Shown here: piece by piece, positions 8,804-16,700 of the stretch
Layout: every line of letters starts with the position of its first letter
Numbering within the stretch: position 1 is the first letter of the stretch
From: Streptomyces sp. A1136
GTDB lineage: Bacteria > Actinomycetota > Actinomycetes > Streptomycetales > Streptomycetaceae
DNA: 64,000 bases
Direction: 5' to 3'
Assembly (NCBI RefSeq): GCF_004795055.1
Contig: NZ_SSBJ01000006.1
Coordinates: 186,001 to 250,000 of the forward strand
The notes under the pieces: model-generated
Database searches by the model: none
What the model was told of the DNA's origin: nothing
The model's input: the letters and a program-made list of their open reading frames with translations, nothing else
Program-made: the position numbers and the translations under genes

Positions 8804-11071
8804 GTGCCCCTCGGAAAGAGGCTGCGGGTGGCCGTCGTGGGCGGGGGGCCCGGCGGACTCTACTGCGCCGCGCTGCTGGCCCGGCAGGGCCACGCCGTCG
8901 AGGTCCACGAACGCAACGCCCCCGACGACACCTTCGGTTTCGGCGTGGTCCTCTCCGACGAGACGCTGGGCGGCATCGAGCGCGCCGACACCGTCGTCCA
9001 CGCCGCCCTCGGCGCGGAGTTCACCCGCTGGGACGACGTGACCGTGGTGCACCGGGGCCGGATGCTGACCTCCGGCGGCCACGGATTCGCCGCGCTCGGC
9101 CGGCGCCGGCTGCTGCGGATCCTGCACGAACGCTGCGCCGACCTCGGGGTGACGCTCCGCTTCGGCACCGGGGCACCGGACGCGCACGCGCTCGCCGCCT
9201 CCCACGACCTGGTGGTCGCCGCGGACGGGGTGCACAGCGCGACCCGGGAGAGCGGGGCCGCGCACTTCCGGCCGACGGTGACGACCGGCCGGTGCCGCTA
9301 CATCTGGCTCGCCGCCGACTTCGCCTTCGAATCGTTCCGCTTCGAGATCGCCGAGACCGAGCACGGGGTCATGCAGCTGCACGGGTACCCGTACGCCGCC
9401 GACTCCTCCACGGTGATCATCGAGATGCGCGAGGAGGTGTGGCGGGCGGCCGGCCTCGACCTGTGCGACGAGGAGGAATCGGCGGCCCGCTGCGCCAAGG
9501 TCTTCGGCGAGGCCCTGCGGGGACGCCCCCTGCGCGGCAACAAGTCCGCCTGGACCCGCTTCCGCACGGTCGTCAACGAACGCTGGTCCCACGGCAACGT
9601 GGCCCTCCTCGGGGACGCCGCGCACACCGCGCACTTTTCCATCGGCTCGGGTACCAAGCTCGCGGTGGAGGACGCCCTCGCGCTCGCCGAGGCCATCGCC
9701 GCCGAGCCGGACGTACCGGCCGCCCTGGCCGCCTACGAGGCCGCCCGGCGCCCCGCGGTGGCGAGCACCCAGCGCGCGGCGGCGGCCAGCATGCGCTGGT
9801 TCGAGGAGATCGCCGGCTACGTCGACCAGCCCGCCCGGCAGTTCGCGTTCAACCTCCTCACCCGCAGCCGGCGGGTGACCCACGACAACCTGCGGCTGCG
9901 CGACGCGCGCTTCACCCGCTCGGTGGAAAGGGAGTTCGGCTGCCCCGACGGCGGCCCGTCCCACCCGGACACGCCGCCGATGTTCACCCCGTTCACCCTG
10001 CGGGGACTGACCCTGCGCAACCGGGTCGTCGTCTCACCGATGGACATGTACTCGGCGCGCGAAGGCGTGCCGGGCGACTTCCACCTCGTGCACCTCGGTT
10101 CCCGGGCTCTGGGCGGCGCCGGCCTCGTCATGACCGAAATGGTCTGCGTCAACGCCGAAGGCCGGATCACCCCGGGGTGCGCCGGTCTGTACACGCCGGA
10201 GCAGGCGACCGCCTGGAAGCGGATCACGGACTTCGTCCACACCTCCGCCCCCGGAGCCGCCATCGGCGTGCAGCTCGGCCACTCGGGCCGCAAGGGCTCC
10301 ACCAAGGTGATGTGGGAGGGGATGGACGAGCCCCTCCCCGAGGGGAACTGGCCGCTGGTCGCCGCGTCCGCGCTGCCGTACCGGCCCGGGGTCTCCGCCG
10401 TGCCGCGCGCCCTCGACGCCGCCGACCTCGCCGTGATCCGCGCGGACTTCGCCCGGGCCGCCGGCCGGGCCGCCGAGTGCGGCTTCGACCTGCTCGAACT
10501 GCACTGCGCGCACGGCTACCTGCTGTCCGGATTCCTCTCCCCGCTCACCAACCACCGCACCGACGCCTACGGCGGCTGCCTGGAGAACCGGCTCCGTTTC
10601 CCCTTGGAGGTCTTCGACGCGGTCCGCGAGGCCTGGCCCGAGGACCGCCCGATGACCGTCCGGCTCTCGGCCACCGACTGGGCCCCCGGCGGCACCACCC
10701 CGCAGGACGCCGAACACATCGCGGCCGCCTTCGTCGCCCACGGCGCGGACGCCATCGACGTGTCCACCGGCCAGGTGGTGGCCGAGGAGTCGCCGGAATA
10801 CGGACGCTCCTACCAGACGCCCTACGCGGACCGGATCCGCAACGCCCTGGGCGTCCCGGTGATCGCCGTCGGCGCGATCTCCTCCTGGGACGACGTGAAC
10901 TCCCTGCTGCTGGCGGGGCGCGCCGACCTCTGCGCGGTGGGCCGCCCCCACCTCTACGACCCGCACTGGACGCTGCACGCCGCCGCCGACCAGTCCTACA
11001 CCGGCCCGGCCGCGCCCTGGCCGGCCCCCTACCGGGCGGGCAGCCGCAAGCCGCCGACCGGGCGCGGCTAG
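8804..11071 (+). CDS. Fused FAD monooxygenase / old-yellow-enzyme protein (anthraniloyl- or salicylyl-CoA type)
   Basis: A 755-residue two-domain flavoprotein. Residues 1-375 are an aromatic FAD monooxygenase (VVGGGPGG near residue 11-18, GDAAHTAHFSIGSG near 270). Residues 385-745 are an NADH:flavin oxidoreductase of the old yellow enzyme type (FTLRGLTLRNRVVVSPMDMY, QLGHSGRKG, HCAHGYLLSGFLSP, YGGCLENR). This exact fusion is known from 2-aminobenzoyl-CoA monooxygenase/reductase of Azoarcus evansii, which hydroxylates and then dearomatises anthraniloyl-CoA, and is often annotated salicylyl-CoA 5-hydroxylase. The co-encoded Rid protein favours an amino-substituted substrate, by inference. GTG start 4 nt after the hydratase stop. 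Confidence 0.88.
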   Translation: MPLGKRLRVAVVGGGPGGLYCAALLARQGHAVEVHERNAPDDTFGFGVVLSDETLGGIERADTVVHAALGAEFTRWDDVTVVHRGRMLTSGGHGFAALGRRRLLRILHERCADLGVTLRFGTGAPDAHALAASHDLVVAADGVHSATRESGAAHFRPTVTTGRCRYIWLAADFAFESFRFEIAETEHGVMQLHGYPYAADSSTVIIEMREEVWRAAGLDLCDEEESAARCAKVFGEALRGRPLRGNKSAWTRFRTVVNERWSHGNVALLGDAAHTAHFSIGSGTKLAVEDALALAEAIAAEPDVPAALAAYEAARRPAVASTQRAAAASMRWFEEIAGYVDQPARQFAFNLLTRSRRVTHDNLRLRDARFTRSVEREFGCPDGGPSHPDTPPMFTPFTLRGLTLRNRVVVSPMDMYSAREGVPGDFHLVHLGSRALGGAGLVMTEMVCVNAEGRITPGCAGLYTPEQATAWKRITDFVHTSAPGAAIGVQLGHSGRKGSTKVMWEGMDEPLPEGNWPLVAASALPYRPGVSAVPRALDAADLAVIRADFARAAGRAAECGFDLLELHCAHGYLLSGFLSPLTNHRTDAYGGCLENRLRFPLEVFDAVREAWPEDRPMTVRLSATDWAPGGTTPQDAEHIAAAFVAHGADAIDVSTGQVVAEESPEYGRSYQTPYADRIRNALGVPVIAVGAISSWDDVNSLLLAGRADLCAVGRPHLYDPHWTLHAAADQSYTGPAAPWPAPYRAGSRKPPTGRG

Positions 11072-11079
11072 GCCGGGCG

Positions 11080-11919
11080 TCATGCGGTCGTCAGTACGAC
11101 GCGGTCCTCCACCGGTGTGTAGCCGAGGCGCTGGTACACGCCGTTGCTGGTGCGGTTCGACAGGTCCGTGAAGAGCAGCACCTCCGTGGCGCCGGCCGCG
11201 TACGCCGCCTCGCTCGCCGCGTGCGTGGCCCCGGCGGCGTACCCCCGGCCGCGCAGCTCGGGCGGGGTGTAGACGGGGCCGACGCGGCAGACCGAGGAGA
11301 TCGGGCGGAAGAAGCCCGCCATCGACACGGGCGTGCCCGCGTCGTCCCAGAGCAGCATCCCGCCGTACGAGATCCGGTGGCGCAGGACCGCCTCGGAAGC
11401 GCTTCCGGGCTCGCCGGCCTGGCGCTTGAAGGCGTTGACCCAGTCGACCAGCAGCGGAAGGTCCGCCTCGTCGGCGACCCGGGCCCGGCCGGTCGGCACG
11501 GGGTCCGGGGCGTGCAGTTCGGCCAGCCGGTACAGCCGGTTCTCCGTCGTGATCCGCGCCGGCCTACTCCACGCCCGGGACAGCGCCGCCGCGTCGCAGC
11601 GGCGCACGTTGACCCCGTCGAACGGGGCCGGCAGGCATCGGGCGCTCAGCGCGGCGCCCAGCGCCGCCACGGCCCCGGCGGGCACCACGCCCAGCAGCAG
11701 GGGGTGCGGCGGAGTGCACAGCAGGCCGCCGGACACCTTTCCGTCGGCGCCGGTCCACCAGCCGAAGAACGGGGTGTCGGACCCGTAGGCCGTCGGGCCG
11801 CGCCGCTCCAGCCCGTCCATGACGGTGAGGAGGGAGGTGTTCTCCACGGGCCGTGATGCGACGGCCGGCCCGGCGGCGGCCACGAAGGCGGCGAAGTCGG
11901 AGGTGAAGGTCCATGTCAT
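11080..11919 (-). CDS. GNAT-family N-acetyltransferase
   Basis: A 279-residue protein with a C-terminal GNAT domain. The acetyl-CoA pyrophosphate loop is seen as PPELRGRGYAAGATHAAS near residue 215-232, and the final beta-strand region as VYQRLGYTPVEDRVVL. The N-terminal 150 residues (starts MTWTFTSDFAAFVAAAG) form an extra domain, as in larger two-part GNATs. The acceptor is unknown. It converges on the fused monooxygenase gene with only 8 nt between stops and lies 51 nt downstream of paaX on the same strand, so it may be co-transcribed with the ligase-paaX operon. A pathway role is not evident. Confidence 0.85.
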   Translation of the reverse strand: MTWTFTSDFAAFVAAAGPAVASRPVENTSLLTVMDGLERRGPTAYGSDTPFFGWWTGADGKVSGGLLCTPPHPLLLGVVPAGAVAALGAALSARCLPAPFDGVNVRRCDAAALSRAWSRPARITTENRLYRLAELHAPDPVPTGRARVADEADLPLLVDWVNAFKRQAGEPGSASEAVLRHRISYGGMLLWDDAGTPVSMAGFFRPISSVCRVGPVYTPPELRGRGYAAGATHAASEAAYAAGATEVLLFTDLSNRTSNGVYQRLGYTPVEDRVVLTTA

Positions 11920-11970
11920 GCCGGCCCATCCTGGCCACCGTTCACCGCGCCCGCACCCTCTTTTCGGGCG

Positions 11971-12771
11971 CTAGGACCGCACGAACCCGGCCCCCGTGTC
12001 CCGCAGCCGGGCGTGCAGTTCCGCGAAGACGGCCGCCGCGCGGTCGCCCGGCCAGTCGGCGGGCAGCAGCTCGGGCGGCAGCCCCGGGTCGGAGTAGGGG
12101 AGCCGGCGCCAGCTGTCCAGGGCCTGCAGGTAGCGCCGGTAGGCCTGCTCCTGGGTCGGCTCCGGGCCCGACTGGAGCGCCCGCAACTCCGGCTCGTGCC
12201 GGTCCAGGAACTCCTCGTGCTGCTTGGCCAGCGTCGTCAGGTCCCACCACCGGGCCACCGCCTCGGCCGTGGGCGCGAATCCGAGGTGGGCGCCGCGGAA
12301 CAGCTCCACGTACGGCGTCAGGAGCAGCCGCTCCATCGTGCGGCCGGTCTCCTCGTACAGGTGCGCGGGGGCGATCCAGACGCCCGGCGCGACCGAGCCG
12401 AAGCCCAGCCGGGCCAGCCGGGAACGCAGCAGGTGCCGCTTGTGCCGCTCCTGCTCGGGAACGGAGAAGACGGCGACCAGCCACTCCCGCGACCACCGGG
12501 GGGACCCGTAGATCCGCCGGTCGCCGTCCTCCAGCAACTGCCTGGCCTCCTCGGACAGCTCGTACCCGGCCGATCCGTCGGCCGCCCGCGCGGGCAGCAG
12601 GAAGCCCCGCCGCTTGAGCCGGGACACCGACGAGCGGACGGACGGCGCGTCCACGCCGACCGCGCCCAGCAGGCGGATCAGCGCGGACACCGGGACGGGG
12701 CCGTCGAAGGCCCGCCCGTAGGCGCCGTAAAACGTGACGATCAGGGATCGCGGAGTGTGCTGCTCGGCCAC
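11971..12771 (-). CDS. PaaX-family transcriptional repressor
   Basis: A 266-residue regulator with the PaaX layout: an N-terminal winged helix (TPRSLIVTFYGAYGRAFDGPVPVSALIRLLGAVGVDAPSVRSSVSRLKRRGFL region, residues 6-58), a central Cas2-like dimer domain (WSREWLVAVFSVPEQERHKRHLLRSRLARLGFGSVAPGVWIAP region) and a C-terminal PaaX domain. Family members repress aryl-CoA catabolic genes and release DNA on binding the CoA thioester. It lies 4 nt behind the CoA-ligase gene on the same strand, so ligase (inducer maker) and repressor share a transcript. The likely operators are the two GTGACGGCAGTCA sites of this cluster. Confidence 0.92.
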   Translation of the reverse strand: MAEQHTPRSLIVTFYGAYGRAFDGPVPVSALIRLLGAVGVDAPSVRSSVSRLKRRGFLLPARAADGSAGYELSEEARQLLEDGDRRIYGSPRWSREWLVAVFSVPEQERHKRHLLRSRLARLGFGSVAPGVWIAPAHLYEETGRTMERLLLTPYVELFRGAHLGFAPTAEAVARWWDLTTLAKQHEEFLDRHEPELRALQSGPEPTQEQAYRRYLQALDSWRRLPYSDPGLPPELLPADWPGDRAAAVFAELHARLRDTGAGFVRS

Positions 12772-12775
12772 GGGT

Positions 12776-14395
12776 TCACTCTAGATCGCGCAGCCGGAAG
12801 CGTTGCAGTTTGCCCGTCGGCGTCCGGGGGAGCGCCGGGACGAAGACGAAGGAGCGCGGGCACTTGTGCGGCGCCAGCTCGGCCCGCATGAAGGCCCGAA
12901 GGGTCTCCTCCGTCAGTGTGACCCCGTCGCGCGGCACGGTGTACGCCACCACGACCTGACCGCGGCGGTCGTCGGCGCGTCCGACGACCGCGGCCTCCGC
13001 CACGTCCGGGTGGCGGAGCAGGGCCTCCTCCACCTCCGGGCCGGAGATGTTGTAGCCCGAAGAGATGATCATGTCATCGGCCCGGGCGACGTACCGAAAG
13101 TAGCCGTCCCCGTCGCGCACGTACGTGTCCCCGGTCAGGTTCCAGCCGTCGCGCACGTACTGCGCCTGTCGCGGGTCGGCCAGGTAGCGGCAGCCCACCG
13201 GCCCCCGGACGGCCAGCAGTCCGGGCTCCCCGTCCGCCACCGGCCGCCCCGCCGGGTCCACGACGCGGGCCTCCCACCCGGGCACCACCCGGCCGGTGGT
13301 GCCCGGCCGGATGTCGTCGTCGGCGGCCGAGATGAAGATGTGCAGCAGTTCGGTGGCCCCGATGCCGTTGATGATGCGCAGTCCCGTGCGCTCGTACCAG
13401 GCCTGCCAGGTGGCGGCGGGCAGGTTCTCGCCCGCCGAGACGCAGCGGCGCAGCGCGCCGAGGTCGTATGCCCCGGCGTCATAGGGGCCCAGGGTGTCCA
13501 GCATCGCCCGGTAGGCGGTGGGCGCGGTGAACAGGACCGTGACGCGGTGCTCGGCGAGCGCCGGCAGCAGCCGGCGGGGCGCCGCCTGCTCCAGTAGCAG
13601 CGAGGAGGCGCCGGCCCGCAGCGGGAAGACCACCAACCCGCCGAGCCCGAAGGTGAAGCCGAGCGGCGGACTGCCCGCGAAGACGTCGTCGGGCCGGGGA
13701 CGCAGCACCTGGCGGGAGAAGGTGTCGGCCACGGCGAGCAGGTCGCGGTGGAAGTGCATGCAGCCCTTGGGGCGGCCGGTGGTGCCCGAGGTGAAGGCGA
13801 TCAGGGCGACGTCGTCGGCGGAGGTCGCCACAGCGGGAAAGGGCCCCGCGTGCCCGTCGCACAGACGCAGGAGGTCATCGGAGGTCCCCCCGCCGTACGG
13901 GGTGATCCGCAGTCCCGGCACCTCGGCCTTGACCAGGTCGTCCAGCACGTCCACGTGGCACAGGGCGTGGCGTACCTCGGCCATCGCGCACACCGTGGCC
14001 AGCTCCTGGGCGCGCTGCTGGGCCAGCACGGTGACCGCCACCGCTCCCGCCTTCATCACCGCGAGCCAGCAGGCGGCCAGCCACGGGCCGGTCGGACCGC
14101 GCAGCAGGACCCGGTTGCCGGGGACCACGCCGAGGTCGGCGGTGAGGACGTGGGCCAGCCGGTCGACGCGCTCGCGCAGCTCCCCGTACGACCACACCTG
14201 CCCGTCGGAGCCCCGGAAGGCCGGGCGGTGCGGCCCGAACCGGTCGATGGTGGCGTCCAGCAGCTCGGCCCCGCAGTTCAGCCGGTCCGGATAGGCCAGC
14301 TCGGGCAGGTCGAACAGCAGGCGCGGCCAGGCTTCACCGGGCGGCAGGCGGTCGCGGGTAAAGGTGTCGACGTGCGCGGAAGGCTTGAGCTCCAA
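12776..14395 (-). CDS. Aryl-CoA ligase (benzoate/2-aminobenzoate-CoA ligase type)
   Basis: A 539-residue ANL-superfamily enzyme that activates an aromatic acid with ATP and CoA. Motifs are the P-loop AFTSGTTGRPKGCMHF, INGIGATELLHIFISA, the hinge GYFRYVARADDMI and the catalytic Lys in PRTPTGKLQR. The HFHRD and GIGATELLHIF segments resemble benzoate- and aminobenzoate-CoA ligases. I chose a TTG start at 14395 because GAGGGGG lies nine bases before it and the N-terminus (LELKPSAHVDTF) then fits; the longer 572-residue form would run through the promoter/operator. Its partners are the fused monooxygenase/reductase and the acyl-CoA dehydrogenase. Confidence 0.88.
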   Translation of the reverse strand: MELKPSAHVDTFTRDRLPPGEAWPRLLFDLPELAYPDRLNCGAELLDATIDRFGPHRPAFRGSDGQVWSYGELRERVDRLAHVLTADLGVVPGNRVLLRGPTGPWLAACWLAVMKAGAVAVTVLAQQRAQELATVCAMAEVRHALCHVDVLDDLVKAEVPGLRITPYGGGTSDDLLRLCDGHAGPFPAVATSADDVALIAFTSGTTGRPKGCMHFHRDLLAVADTFSRQVLRPRPDDVFAGSPPLGFTFGLGGLVVFPLRAGASSLLLEQAAPRRLLPALAEHRVTVLFTAPTAYRAMLDTLGPYDAGAYDLGALRRCVSAGENLPAATWQAWYERTGLRIINGIGATELLHIFISAADDDIRPGTTGRVVPGWEARVVDPAGRPVADGEPGLLAVRGPVGCRYLADPRQAQYVRDGWNLTGDTYVRDGDGYFRYVARADDMIISSGYNISGPEVEEALLRHPDVAEAAVVGRADDRRGQVVVAYTVPRDGVTLTEETLRAFMRAELAPHKCPRSFVFVPALPRTPTGKLQRFRLRDLE

Positions 14396-14429
14396 GCTGG
14401 TTCGCCCCCTCGGGACGGTCGCGGATCGC

Positions 14430-14463
14430 GTGACGAGCGTATCGTGACGGTGACGGCAGTCAA
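14430..14463. promoter_or_regulatory. Divergent promoter region with shared palindrome and GTGACG repeats
   Basis: GTGACGGCAGTCA at 14450-14462 is identical to the core at 7935-7947. Two more GTGACG elements lie at 14430 and 14444. On the minus strand, TTGACT (complement of 14458-14463) as -35, a 16-bp spacer and TACGCT as -10 form a promoter for the ligase-paaX operon whose -35 overlaps the palindrome. The plus-strand acyl-CoA dehydrogenase starts at 14493, so one repressor could control both directions. Confidence 0.6.
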
Positions 14464-14492
14464 CAGGACGCGATAGATGCGGGGTTGTTTGC

Positions 14493-15767
14493 ATGACCGG
14501 ATTCGCGCTCGGGGTGGACGAAGAGGAATGGTGCGGGCGATTGCGCGCCCTGTCGGCGGGGCGGCTGCGGTCGCTGGCCGAGAAGGGCGAGCCGGGCCGG
14601 GTGAACCGACCGCTGCTGGCCGCGCTCGGGGAAGAAGGCCTGCTGGAGCGGGTGTTCGTCTCGGGCGCGCTGCAGCTGTGCCTGCTGCGGGAATCACTCG
14701 CCTACGGCTGTACCGAGGCCGAGACGGCGCTGGCCCTCCAAGGGTTGGGGGCGTACCCGGTGCTGCGCGCCGGGAGCCGGGCGCAGCGGGAACGCTGGCT
14801 GCCGGGGGTGCGGGAGGGCCGACTGGTGGCCGCGTTCGCGCTCAGCGAGCCGGGCGCCGGTTCGGACGCGGCGGCGCTGGCGCTGACGGCGGAGCCGGAG
14901 GGCGGCCGCGGTGCGGCGGCGCACACCGGAGGGCGGGCGGATACCGGTGCGGCGGGCATCGGGGCCGGGCATGGCGGGGTGGGCAGCGCCGGGGACGAGG
15001 GCGCCGGGGACGAGGGCGTCCGGGAGCGGCCGGTCGATGCCGGCAGGGTCGGCGGCGGCTGGCGGCTCACCGGGCAGAAGCGGTGGATCTCCAACGCCCC
15101 GGAGGCGGATTTCTACACCGTCTTCGCCCGTACGGGTGAGGGACCCGGGGCCAAGGGCATCACCGCCTTCCTCGTCCCGGCCGACCGGCCGGGCCTGACG
15201 GGCGAGGCGTTGGACATGCTCTCCCCGCATCCCATCGGTTCCCTCTCCTTCGACGGGGTACCGGTCGGCCCCGAGGACGTGCTGGGCGAGCCGGGGCGCG
15301 GGTTCCGCGTCGCGATGGACACCCTGAACCTGTTCCGGCCCAGCGTCGGGGCCTTCGCCGTGGGCATGGCCCGGGCCGCGCTGGACGCGACACTCGCGCA
15401 CACGGCCGGGCGGAGTGCCTTCGGCGGCGTCCTGGCGGACCTCCAGGCGGTGGCGCACCGGGTGGCGGAGATGGCCACGCGGACGGAGGCCGCCCGGCTG
15501 CTGGTGTACGCCGCCGCCGGGGCCTACGACGGCGGATCGCCGGAGGTGCCGAGGCGGGCGGCCATGGCGAAGCTGCTGGCCACGGAAACCGCGCAGTACG
15601 TGGTGGACCACGCCGTCCAGCTGCACGGCGCGGTCGCCCTCCAGCGGGGCCACCTGCTGGAGCACCTGTACCGGGAGGTGCGCGCGCCGCGCATCTACGA
15701 GGGGGCCAGCGAGGTCCAGCGCACGATCATCGCCAAGGAGCTCTACCGGGAGGTGGCGGCCCGATGA
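14493..15767 (+). CDS. Acyl-CoA dehydrogenase with an extra Gly-rich insertion
   Basis: A 424-residue FAD acyl-CoA dehydrogenase. FAD/acyl-CoA elements are AFALSEPGAGSDA, RLTGQKRWISNAP and the C-terminal APRIYEGASEVQRTIIAKEL, with the catalytic-Glu position typical of the family. Between ALALTAEP (about residue 134) and GGGWRLTG (about 188) sits an insertion of roughly 50 residues rich in Gly, Ala, Asp and Glu that ordinary members lack; it falls in a loop of the beta-domain. ATG start right after the divergent operator. It probably acts on an alicyclic CoA ester formed after ring reduction. Its stop overlaps the Rid gene start (ATGA). Confidence 0.88.
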   Translation: MTGFALGVDEEEWCGRLRALSAGRLRSLAEKGEPGRVNRPLLAALGEEGLLERVFVSGALQLCLLRESLAYGCTEAETALALQGLGAYPVLRAGSRAQRERWLPGVREGRLVAAFALSEPGAGSDAAALALTAEPEGGRGAAAHTGGRADTGAAGIGAGHGGVGSAGDEGAGDEGVRERPVDAGRVGGGWRLTGQKRWISNAPEADFYTVFARTGEGPGAKGITAFLVPADRPGLTGEALDMLSPHPIGSLSFDGVPVGPEDVLGEPGRGFRVAMDTLNLFRPSVGAFAVGMARAALDATLAHTAGRSAFGGVLADLQAVAHRVAEMATRTEAARLLVYAAAGAYDGGSPEVPRRAAMAKLLATETAQYVVDHAVQLHGAVALQRGHLLEHLYREVRAPRIYEGASEVQRTIIAKELYREVAAR

Positions 15768-16162
15768 GCCTCGAACGCGTCAATCCGGCGGACCTCGCCC
15801 CGCCGACCGGCTTCTCGCACGCCGTCGTCGCCACCGGCTCCCGCCTGGTGTTCCTGGCCGGCCAGACCGCCCTGGACGGCTCCGGCAAGGTGGTGGGGGA
15901 CACGCTGGCGGAGCAGTTCGAGCGGGCGCTGTCGAACCTGCTCGCGGCGCTCGCGGCGGCGGGCGGGACCCCCGAGCGGCTGGCCCGTGTGACGGTGTAT
16001 CCGGTGGACGTGGAGGCGTACCGGCGACAAGCCCCGGAACTCGGCCGCATCTGGCGGGCCCTCGCGGGGCGCGACTACCCGGCGATGGCGGTCATCGGCG
16101 CGGTGAGGCTGTGGGACGAACAGGCGCTGGTCGAACTCGACGGCGTCGCCGTACTGGACTGA
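15764..16162 (+). CDS. Rid-family (YjgF/YER057c/UK114) protein
   Basis: A 132-residue protein of the Rid family, whose RidA branch hydrolyses enamines and imines to ketones and ammonia. The FLAGQTALDG strand and LAALAAAGGTPERLARVTVYPVD are diagnostic. The arginine that binds the substrate carboxylate in RidA (in PxR near the C-terminus) is not found: the sequence reads PAMAVIGAVRLWDE. It therefore belongs to another Rid subfamily and may act on a CoA ester rather than a free amino acid imine. It is translationally coupled to the acyl-CoA dehydrogenase, which supports a role in removing the ring amino group of a dearomatised aminobenzoyl-CoA (inference). Confidence 0.85.
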   Translation: MSLERVNPADLAPPTGFSHAVVATGSRLVFLAGQTALDGSGKVVGDTLAEQFERALSNLLAALAAAGGTPERLARVTVYPVDVEAYRRQAPELGRIWRALAGRDYPAMAVIGAVRLWDEQALVELDGVAVLD

Positions 16163-16298
16163 CCTGCGCACACCACGGCATCCACGATCGCCGTCCCAGG
16201 TTTTGGACCGGACGCCTTTGACAGTGGGCGGTGAGAAGAGAGAGGGTGGAAATGTCCTTTTTGCAAAGAACATCGCCAATGCTCGGAGGTGCATCGTT

Positions 16299-16700
16299 AT
16301 GCGCCGTGGGATCATTGCGGCCGTCGTGGCAGGAGCCGCCGGAGCAACGCTCGGTCTGATGCCCGTCAGTGGCGCGTTCGCCGCCACCCTTCCGCAACAC
16401 GACCAACAGTGTTCCGACCACTGGCGGGGGGACAACGGGCGCGACTGCTGCGACTCCTCCCGCTGGAACGACCACGACAACCGGCCCGACTGGTGCCGAA
16501 ACGACGACAACGGCAATTGGGGCAACGCCAATTGGAACGACAGTGGTTGGCGGGGCGGCGACCACGGCGACTGGAGCAACAGCCGCAACGACAACTGGAG
16601 TGGCGATCACGGAAATTGGAACGGTGACCGGAACCACGACTCCCAGGACCACGGTGACTGGAACGGCGGTTCCGGCGACCACGGCGGTGGTGGCCGTTAG
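16299..16700 (+). CDS. Secreted Trp/Asn/Asp/Gly-rich repeat protein
   Basis: A 133-residue protein with a Sec signal peptide (MRRGIIAAVVAGAAGATLGL...SGAFA) and a mature part of about 105 residues made almost only of W, N, D, G, H, S and R. There are degenerate W-x-G-D-H-G-D/N-W units in the second half. Four cysteines are clustered near the mature N-terminus (QCSDHW, DCCDSS, WCRND). GGAGG at 16285-16289 is nine bases before the ATG. TTGACA at 16218-16223 could be a -35. The composition suggests an intrinsically disordered, perhaps metal- or sugar-binding, surface protein. No known domain. Confidence 0.7.
   Translation: MRRGIIAAVVAGAAGATLGLMPVSGAFAATLPQHDQQCSDHWRGDNGRDCCDSSRWNDHDNRPDWCRNDDNGNWGNANWNDSGWRGGDHGDWSNSRNDNWSGDHGNWNGDRNHDSQDHGDWNGGSGDHGGGGR

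Noticed and set aside
9292..11856. An 854-codon plus-strand frame across the monooxygenase and GNAT genes
   Set aside because: It is an Arg/Pro/Gly-rich shadow frame that crosses two genes on opposite strands with strong family matches.
14396..14494. A longer N-terminus for the aryl-CoA ligase
   Set aside because: It would translate through the shared palindrome and promoter, lacks similarity, and a TTG with a good ribosome site gives the expected N-terminus.
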